NCBI GenBank assembly: GCA_964496245.1 | Contig: CAZBZG010000036.1 | Span: forward strand, 1-22,938 | Length of the DNA: 22,938 bases | Reading direction: 5' to 3' | Origin: CAZBZG01 sp964496245 | GTDB taxonomy: Bacteria; Planctomycetota; SZUA-567 | In this document: positions 1 to 5,352 of the stretch, one piece after another | How positions within the stretch are numbered: position 1 is the stretch's first letter | Layout of the letters: the number at the start of each line of letters is the position of its first letter | Notes under the pieces: model-generated | What the model was told of the DNA's origin: nothing | The model's input: only the letters and a program-made list of their open reading frames with translations | The model's database searches: none | Program-made: the position numbers and the translations under genes

Positions 1-836
1 GCGAGCAGAACGCCGAACTCGAACGCATGGTCCGGGAGCTGGAGGCGCGCGACGCGCGCATCCGCGCGCAGCAGCAGGAGATCGAACAGCACCTGGCCAC
101 GCTCCAGAAGGAGATGGAGCTGGCCAGCGCCCTGCAGATCAACCTCCTGCCCAGCGAAACGCCGCAGGTGGAAGGGCTGGTGCTCTACGACCGCTACGTG
201 CCTGCGGCACAGCTGTGCGGCGACTACTACGACTACGTCGAGCTGCCCGGCGGACGCTTCCACGTGAGCGTGGCCGACGTCACGGGGCACGGGGTGGCGC
301 CGGCGCTGGTGAGCGTGCAGGTGCGCACGCGGGCCCGGACCGCTGTCCAGGAGTTGACGCACCCGCACGAAGTGCTCGAATGCCTCAACAAGTTCATGTT
401 CGACACCTTCAAGCAGGACTTTCTCATGACCATGGTGTGCCTGGCCTACGATCCGCAGGCGCACGTGGCGACCTATGCCGGGGCGGGCCACTGCCCCATG
501 ATCCTGCTGCCGGCCGCGGGAGATGGCTTCCGGGAGCTCGCGAGCCAGGGCATGCCCCTGGGCGTCGCGCGGGAATCGCAATATCGGAGCGATGCGGTCG
601 AGCTGACGCCGGGCGACAAGCTTCTGTTGTACACCGACGGCATCACCGAGGTGCCGGGCCGGGACGCCAGCGACATCTTCGGGGTCGAACGGTTGACCGC
701 CACGTTCGAAGCCTGCCGCGAAGCGGGGGGCCGCGAGGCCCTCGAGGACCTGTTTCGCGCGGCCCGCATGCATTCGGCCGACGGGGCCTTTGAAGACGAC
801 GTGACCCTGGTGCTGCTGGAGCGGATGGATGCGTAG
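1..836 (+). CDS. SpoIIE/PP2C-family serine phosphatase (RsbU-like), 5' end missing
   Basis: The frame is open from the window edge (first full codon at 3), so the N-terminus lies outside. The visible part starts with a charged Glu/Gln/Arg coiled coil that joins a full SpoIIE phosphatase domain. Its entry is the family-typical sequence ELASALQINLLP. Metal-binding acidic motifs are all visible: GDYYDY, ADVTGHG, YTDGITE and the C-terminal DDVTLVLL. Such domains dephosphorylate serine on anti-sigma antagonists (partner-switching), and the coiled coil usually transmits a signal from an upstream receiver, HAMP or GAF domain. Which input domain this one has cannot be seen. The ATG at 27 is internal to the coiled coil and is not a likely start. 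The glycosyltransferase begins 48 bp downstream on the same strand, so the two are probably co-transcribed. The catalytic domain call is secure; the signalling partner is unknown. Confidence 0.9.
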   Translation, partial: EQNAELERMVRELEARDARIRAQQQEIEQHLATLQKEMELASALQINLLPSETPQVEGLVLYDRYVPAAQLCGDYYDYVELPGGRFHVSVADVTGHGVAPALVSVQVRTRARTAVQELTHPHEVLECLNKFMFDTFKQDFLMTMVCLAYDPQAHVATYAGAGHCPMILLPAAGDGFRELASQGMPLGVARESQYRSDAVELTPGDKLLLYTDGITEVPGRDASDIFGVERLTATFEACREAGGREALEDLFRAARMHSADGAFEDDVTLVLLERMDA

Positions 837-884
837 AACCAGCGCCGGCGCCGCACCTCCAGGGGCGTCACTCGCCGGACGGGG

Positions 885-2018
885 ATGATCGTGCCGACGA
901 TCAAGGTGCTCTACATCGTCGATGATCTGGAGCCCGGCGGCGCGCAACGCTGCGTGGTGGACCTGGCGACCTACCTGGACCGCGCGCGCTTCCGTGCCCA
1001 GGTCTACTGCCTGGAAACCACGGGCGCGCTTTCGGGGCGGCTCGTCGAGCAGGGCATTCCGTCTTCGCTGTGCTACGTCGGATCGCCCTGGGCCCCTCAG
1101 GGATGGTGGCGGCTCCGCAGCGCGATCCAGGAATGGGGCGCCCACATCGTCCACACGCACCTGGATGCGGCCAATCTGGCCGGACGCGCGGCTGCCGTGT
1201 GGGCGGGGGCGCCCGTGATCTGCGCCCATCACCACACGGCTGAACTGGAGAAAGGGTGGTTCCGGCGCTGGATGACCGCCTGGCTCGGCCGGCGCACCGA
1301 CCGCATCTTCTGCGTCTCCAACGCGGTCCGGGCGGCCCGTACGGCCAACGGGCAGGAGCCGCTGGAGACGCTCCAGGTCCTGCACAACTTCATCGAACCC
1401 GCGGAGTATCAGGACAGAACGTCCTTCGGCGCCATGAAGGCCGAACTCGGGTTCCCCGCGGACGTGCCCACCGTGGGGATTGTGGGGCGGCTCCATCCGG
1501 ACAAGAACCACGAGCTCTTCCTCGATGCGGCCAAACGTCTGGTCGACGAGGATCCGGGCATCCACTTCGCCATCGTGGGCGATGGTCCGCTGCGCGAGAC
1601 CCTGCGGACCCGCGTGCAGGAGCAGGGGCTCGGAGGCTACGTCACGTTCACCGGCCAGCGGCACGACATGGCCCGTGTCTACCGGGCGCTCGATACGGTG
1701 GTGGTGTGCAGCAAGCGGCAGGGGTTCGGCAAGGTGATCCTCGAGGCCCAGGCCGCCGGGGTGCCGGTCGTGGCCCTGGAGATCGGCGGGATCTCGGAAG
1801 TGCTGGCCCGCGGAGGCGGCTATCTGCTCTCGGAGGCGACCGCGCAGGCCTTTGCCGTGGCCATCGATCACGCCATCCAGCCGGAGAACCGGCTCCAGAT
1901 CCAGGCGCAGGCCCGCGAGAACGTGGCCCATTTCTCCGCCACCCGTCTGATCACCCAGCTCGAAGACACCTACACCGAGCTCTGCGAGGCCAAGCACGCA
2001 TTCGCGCATGCCTATTAG
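885..2018 (+). CDS. Glycosyltransferase family 4 (GT-B fold)
   Basis: The 377-aa protein has the usual GT4 length and layout. The N-terminal Rossmann half opens with VLYIVDDLEPGGAQR, where the GG loop follows the first strand, and has an HTHLDAANLAGR segment. The C-terminal nucleotide-sugar half has TVGIVGRLHPDKNHELFLDA, FAIVGDGPLRETL and the donor-site region GFGKVILEAQAAGVPVVA. The canonical EX7E pair reads Q-X7-E here, because the first Glu is replaced. No transmembrane segment is evident, so it is probably a cytoplasmic or peripheral enzyme moving an activated sugar onto a lipid or polysaccharide precursor; the acceptor cannot be deduced. The SD is weak (GGACGGGG directly before the ATG), and a GTG two codons later is an alternative start. 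It follows the phosphatase after 48 bp. Confidence 0.88.
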   Translation: MIVPTIKVLYIVDDLEPGGAQRCVVDLATYLDRARFRAQVYCLETTGALSGRLVEQGIPSSLCYVGSPWAPQGWWRLRSAIQEWGAHIVHTHLDAANLAGRAAAVWAGAPVICAHHHTAELEKGWFRRWMTAWLGRRTDRIFCVSNAVRAARTANGQEPLETLQVLHNFIEPAEYQDRTSFGAMKAELGFPADVPTVGIVGRLHPDKNHELFLDAAKRLVDEDPGIHFAIVGDGPLRETLRTRVQEQGLGGYVTFTGQRHDMARVYRALDTVVVCSKRQGFGKVILEAQAAGVPVVALEIGGISEVLARGGGYLLSEATAQAFAVAIDHAIQPENRLQIQAQARENVAHFSATRLITQLEDTYTELCEAKHAFAHAY

Positions 2019-2072
2019 CCCCTGCCTGGAGGCCGACCCCAAGGCAGCGCGAAAGTCCCCCGGATTTTCCTG

Positions 2073-2101
2073 TTGACGACCGGCCGGCCGCCGATTATAC
2101 C
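2073..2101 (+). promoter_or_regulatory. Sigma70-type promoter of the leuA leader
   Basis: TTGACG (2073-2078) and TATACC (2096-2101) are separated by 17 bp. This predicts transcription from about 2108, 29 nt before the leader-peptide ATG. It is the best promoter match in the 282-bp gap between the glycosyltransferase and leuA. Inferred from consensus only. Confidence 0.75.
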
Positions 2102-2136
2102 TGTGGATGAAGAGACGCTCGTTCGGAGAATGCGAG

Positions 2137-2220
2137 ATGCGGTGCGCCCCGGTCCTCAGCCTGCGACTTATCCGGTTGGCCCTTTTGAAGGAGGGTCGAC
2201 AGAAGAACGCGTCCGGCTGA
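2137..2220 (+). CDS. leuL: Leucine-rich leader peptide of leuA (attenuation)
   Basis: A 27-codon ORF starts at ATG 2137, with GGAG at 2125-2128 placed 8 nt upstream, and stops at TGA 2218-2220. The peptide begins MRCAPVLSLRLIRLALL, so six of the 12 codons from Val6 to Leu17 are Leu (CTC, CTG, CTT, TTG, CTT, TTG), with Val and Ile between them. It lies between the promoter and a strong intrinsic terminator, in front of the gene for the first committed step of leucine synthesis. That is the architecture of classical leu attenuators: scarce charged tRNA-Leu stalls the ribosome and prevents termination. An in-frame ATG at 2107 would give a 37-aa version but would lie at the predicted transcript start, so 2137 is preferred. 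The symbol is used by functional analogy; sequence homology to enterobacterial leuL is not implied. Confidence 0.8.
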   Translation: MRCAPVLSLRLIRLALLKEGRQKNASG

Positions 2221-2264
2221 AGGCTGCGGGATATTTTCGAGGCAAACCACCACGCCCGCCGGAC
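2211..2264 (+). promoter_or_regulatory. Predicted antiterminator competing with the leuA terminator
   Basis: GTCCGGC (2211-2217), which sits immediately before the leader stop codon, is a perfect complement of GCCGGAC (2258-2264). The latter overlaps the 5' arm of the terminator hairpin, so both structures cannot form together. GGG at 2228-2230 could add pairing with CCC at 2255-2257. A ribosome stalled at the Leu codons (about 2155-2187) leaves 2211-2217 free, so the antiterminator can form; a ribosome at the stop codon covers it and the terminator forms. Base pairing is seen in the sequence; the switching is inference. Confidence 0.6.
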
Positions 2265-2281
2265 CATCCGGCGGGCGTTTT
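2252..2281 (+). terminator. Intrinsic terminator/attenuator upstream of leuA
   Basis: A perfect 12-bp inverted repeat (2252-2263 with 2267-2278, loop CCA) is followed by TTTTC. The stem is nearly all G/C and the run of four T starts at 2278. It ends 19 nt before the leuA start, after the leader peptide and not after a full gene. This fits conditional termination in the leuA leader. Confidence 0.82.
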
Positions 2282-2300
2282 CGTAGGCGAGGAGAAGACC

Positions 2301-4001
2301 ATGACCCCACAGGATGTACCCAAATACACCCCACCGGCGGTGATCGACCTGCCCGACCGGCGTTGGCCGAGCGAGACGCTCGCCCGGCGTCCGGTCTGGT
2401 GTTCGGTCGACCTGCGCGACGGCAACCAGGCCCTGCCGAACCCCATGGATCCCGACCAGAAGCTCGAGTACTTCCAATTGCTCTGTCAGATCGGCTTCCA
2501 GCACATCGAGGTGGCCTTCCCCTCGGCGTCGCAGGACGACTTCCAGTTCACGCGGCGGCTCATCGAGGAGAACCACATTCCGGAAGACGTCTTCATCATG
2601 GGTCTGACCCAGAGCCGGCCGCACCTGATCGAACGCACGTTCGAGGCTTTCGAAGGCATCCCGCGCGGGATCGTGCACGTCTACATCGCCACGTCCGAGC
2701 TCCACATGCGCCAGGTCTTCGACCTCGACCGGGACGGCACGCTCAAGCGAGCCGTGGAGGCGATCGAACAGGTGCGTGCGCTCGCCGAGGCGCAGCCCGA
2801 GAGCGACATCCGCTGCCAGTTCTCCCCCGAGGAGTACACGGATACCGACCTCGATTTCGCGCTCGAGATCTGCGAGGCCGTCTACGAGGCCTGGGGCAAG
2901 GCCACGCCGGAAAAGCCCATGATCCTCAACCTGCCGGCCACAGTGGAGCGCAGGCCCCCCAACCACTACGCGGACATGATCGAGTGGTTCTGCCGGCGCT
3001 TCTCGCATCGGGACAGCGTGCAGGTGAGTCTGCACTCGCACAACGATCAGGGCATGGCCGTGGCCGCCACGGAACTGGCGCTGCTCGCGGGCGGCGACCG
3101 GGTCGAAGGCACGCTCTTCGGCCACGGCGAGCGCACGGGCAACGTCGACCTGGTGACCGTGGCCAACAACCTCCACGCGCGCGGCATCGATACCGGCCTC
3201 GACTTCTCGGACCTGCAGAAGGTCGCCAGCACGGTCGAACGCCTGACCGGCATGCCGATCTACTACCGCCAGCCCTACTCGGGCGAGCTCGTCTTCACCG
3301 CGTTCTCGGGCTCGCACCAGGACGCGGTGCGCAAGGGCATACGCCAGCGGGATACGGCAGCCGAACGTTTCGGCGTGGGGTGGAAGGTCCCGTACCTGCA
3401 CGTGGACCCCTCGGACCTGGGGCGCAAGTTCGAGCGTCTCATCCGCATCAACAGCCAGTCCGGGAAAGGGGGCGTGGCCTGGGTCCTGGAGCAGGACTAC
3501 GGGCTGGAGCTCCCCCGCGCCATGCATCCCGAGCTGGGGGCGGCCGTCCAGGCCTACTCGGACAAGGTGGGCCGCGAGATCACCGGGGAAGAGGTTTACC
3601 ACGTCTTTCAGGAGGAGTTCGTGCACCCGCAGGGACCGTACGAGCTCGTGGGCTACTGGCCCCGTCCGGACGACGACGACCCGACGCAGGTGCACGGAGA
3701 GGTGCGGATCAAGGTGGACGGCCAGGAACGGACCGCGACCGCAGACGGCAACGGGCCCATTTCGGCTTTCGTCCACGCGTTGCGCGAGTTCGGCCTCGCG
3801 GGCTTCGCGATCGAGGACTACGACGAGCAGGCCGTGGGCCACGGCGCCGATGCCACGGCCTACGCCTACGTGCCGCTCAAACTGGAGGACGGACGCACCC
3901 TCTTCGGCGTGGGCACGGACACCAACATCGACCAGGCCGCGATCCGCGCGATCGTAGCGGCACTGAATCGCATGGCGCGAAAGGAGAAGGCGTCGGATTG
4001 A
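2301..4001 (+). CDS. leuA: 2-isopropylmalate synthase (type 2 LeuA)
   Basis: This enzyme condenses acetyl-CoA with 2-ketoisovalerate, the first committed and Leu-inhibited step of leucine synthesis. I place the start at ATG 2301, because AGGAG at 2290-2294 lies 6 nt upstream. The frame is open further upstream, but that stretch covers the promoter and terminator. The 566-aa product begins MTPQDVPKYTPPAVIDLPDR, as in the long (LeuA2/actinobacterial-type) class. The HMGL-like TIM barrel shows SVDLRDGNQAL (catalytic Arg, metal Asp), then SLHSHNDQG with metal ligands H245 and H247, and GHGERTGNVDLV. After a linker, the C-terminal LeuA regulatory domain contains VRIKVDGQERTATADGNGP and GVGTDTNIDQAAIRAI, so feedback inhibition by leucine is probably retained. 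Transcription is probably controlled by the leader attenuator. It converges with alr, leaving a 36-bp gap. Confidence 0.95.
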   Translation: MTPQDVPKYTPPAVIDLPDRRWPSETLARRPVWCSVDLRDGNQALPNPMDPDQKLEYFQLLCQIGFQHIEVAFPSASQDDFQFTRRLIEENHIPEDVFIMGLTQSRPHLIERTFEAFEGIPRGIVHVYIATSELHMRQVFDLDRDGTLKRAVEAIEQVRALAEAQPESDIRCQFSPEEYTDTDLDFALEICEAVYEAWGKATPEKPMILNLPATVERRPPNHYADMIEWFCRRFSHRDSVQVSLHSHNDQGMAVAATELALLAGGDRVEGTLFGHGERTGNVDLVTVANNLHARGIDTGLDFSDLQKVASTVERLTGMPIYYRQPYSGELVFTAFSGSHQDAVRKGIRQRDTAAERFGVGWKVPYLHVDPSDLGRKFERLIRINSQSGKGGVAWVLEQDYGLELPRAMHPELGAAVQAYSDKVGREITGEEVYHVFQEEFVHPQGPYELVGYWPRPDDDDPTQVHGEVRIKVDGQERTATADGNGPISAFVHALREFGLAGFAIEDYDEQAVGHGADATAYAYVPLKLEDGRTLFGVGTDTNIDQAAIRAIVAALNRMARKEKASD

Positions 4002-4037
4002 ACGGTTGCGGCCGGCCTCGACCGGAAGACGCGCGGC

Positions 4038-5198
4038 TCAGGCGCGGCCCTCTTCCTCCCAGGCCCGGCTGTAGCAGCGGCCTGGCCGGCGGCCCAGGCG
4101 GGTGGTGATGCAGTAGGGGATGGTCTCTCCGAGCGCGGCCAGTTCTTCGAGGGCGATGCGGTCGCCGTGATCCTCGCCGATCAGGGTGACTTCGCTGCCC
4201 ACCTCGACTTCGGACAGGTCGGTGACGTCGACCATGGTGTAGTCCATGCTGACCATGCCCACCACGGGTGCGCGCTTGCCGCGGATCAGGACCTGGGCGC
4301 GGTTGCTCCACGCGCGCAGATAGCCGTCGGCGTATCCCAGAGGCAGCACGGCGATGCGCGTGGGCCGCTCGGTCGTAAAGGTGCGGTTGTAGCCCAGGCT
4401 CGCGCCCGCGGGATACTCCTTGAGCTGGACCACCGCGCACCGCCACGAGAGCGCGGGGACCAGCGGAAACCGATCCCGGAGTCTCCCGGGATTCAGGAAG
4501 CCGTAGACAGCCGCGCCCGGCCGGATCATCTCGAAGCGGGCCTGCGGATACAGGATGCTGGCCGCGGATGCGGCCGCGTGTCGGAGGGGCATGCGCGTGG
4601 CGCTTTGCTCCAGCGCCTCCAGGGCTCGTCCGAACCGGCTGAGCTGTTCCCCGGAGTAGGTTTCGTCGTCGGGCTGGGCGAAGTGCATACACACGCCCTC
4701 GAGCGTGACATGGGGAAGCGATTGCAGGGCGGCTGCGGCCCGGGCCGCGTCTTCGGGCAGGATCCCCAGGCGCCCCATGCCCGTGTCGATCATGAGGTGC
4801 ACCACGGCCCGCCGCTGCTGCTTGGCCGCCTCCAGGCTCACGAGGCGGGCGAGCTCCATTTCGTGCACGTTGATGGTGAGGCCGGCGGCCACGGCGCGGG
4901 AGACCTCTTCGGGCAGACTCGTGCCGAGGATTTGGATCGGCGCGCGGATGCCCACGGCGCGCAGCTCTTCGCCCTCCTCGCAGGTGGCCACGCCGATGCG
5001 GCCGGCGCCGGCGGCGAGCAGCGCATGCGTCACCGCAATAGCCCCGTGCCCGTACGCATCGGCCTTGACCGACGGCATGAGCTGCACGTCCGGGCCGACC
5101 AAGTCACGCAGACGCCGTACGTTCTCTTCGATGGCCGACAGATCCACCTCGATCCACGAGCGATGGTGCGAGGGATGGGAGAGGTCGGTGATGGGCAT
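4038..5198 (-). CDS. alr: Alanine racemase (PLP-dependent)
   Basis: It interconverts L- and D-alanine to supply D-Ala for peptidoglycan. The 386-aa length is normal for the family. The PLP-binding lysine is K45 in MPSVKADAYGHGA, and the opposite-face catalytic tyrosine is Y270 in ASLGYNRTF. Also visible are EVDLSAIEENVRRL near the start, MIDTGMGRLGI, EGVCMHFAQPDDE, IRPGAAVYGF, LPLGYADGY and GMVSMDYTMVDVT. Both catalytic residues are present, so it should be active. The first Met gives MPITDLSHPSHHRSWIEVDL with the usual short lead-in, but there is no strong SD before it. The upstream gene on the same strand is the TPR/peptidase protein 154 bp away; co-transcription is possible but not shown. 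The 3' end faces leuA. Confidence 0.95.
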   Translation of the reverse strand: MPITDLSHPSHHRSWIEVDLSAIEENVRRLRDLVGPDVQLMPSVKADAYGHGAIAVTHALLAAGAGRIGVATCEEGEELRAVGIRAPIQILGTSLPEEVSRAVAAGLTINVHEMELARLVSLEAAKQQRRAVVHLMIDTGMGRLGILPEDAARAAAALQSLPHVTLEGVCMHFAQPDDETYSGEQLSRFGRALEALEQSATRMPLRHAAASAASILYPQARFEMIRPGAAVYGFLNPGRLRDRFPLVPALSWRCAVVQLKEYPAGASLGYNRTFTTERPTRIAVLPLGYADGYLRAWSNRAQVLIRGKRAPVVGMVSMDYTMVDVTDLSEVEVGSEVTLIGEDHGDRIALEELAALGETIPYCITTRLGRRPGRCYSRAWEEEGRA

Positions 5199-5244
5199 GG
5201 GTCTGGGTCTCGCGCAGGGCCGGCTACGACAACACGACCTTCGG

Positions 5245-5314
5245 GATCGCGATCAGGATCAATGTCGAGCAGAGCCCGCCTGCCATTGCTGATTCCAATC
5301 CCGATTCCGATTCC
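5245..5314. repeat. Two short hexamer-periodic tracts
   Basis: Between alr and the TPR gene, GATC recurs exactly every 6 nt (5245, 5251, 5257). A second tract at 5291-5314 reads GATTCC, AATCCC, GATTCC, GATTCC. These are degenerate hexanucleotide tandem units in a 154-bp gap that has no other recognisable gene or strong hairpin. The function is unknown. Confidence 0.55.
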
Positions 5315-5352
5315 GACAGAGCGCTGTTTGCCGCTCCACCGTACGCATGGCT

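Noticed and set aside
2107..2136. Longer leader peptide start at ATG 2107
   Set aside because: It would lie at the predicted transcription start with no room for an SD, whereas ATG 2137 has GGAG 8 nt upstream. A leaderless start cannot be ruled out.
2073..2300. 76-codon N-terminal extension of leuA
   Set aside because: The extension starts with TTG inside the -35 box and includes the terminator. The ATG at 2301 has a well-placed SD and matches the family start.
2107..2300. T-box riboswitch in front of leuA
   Set aside because: I searched the leader for the conserved T-box AGGGTGG-type sequence and did not find a match. The Leu-rich ORF explains the regulation better.
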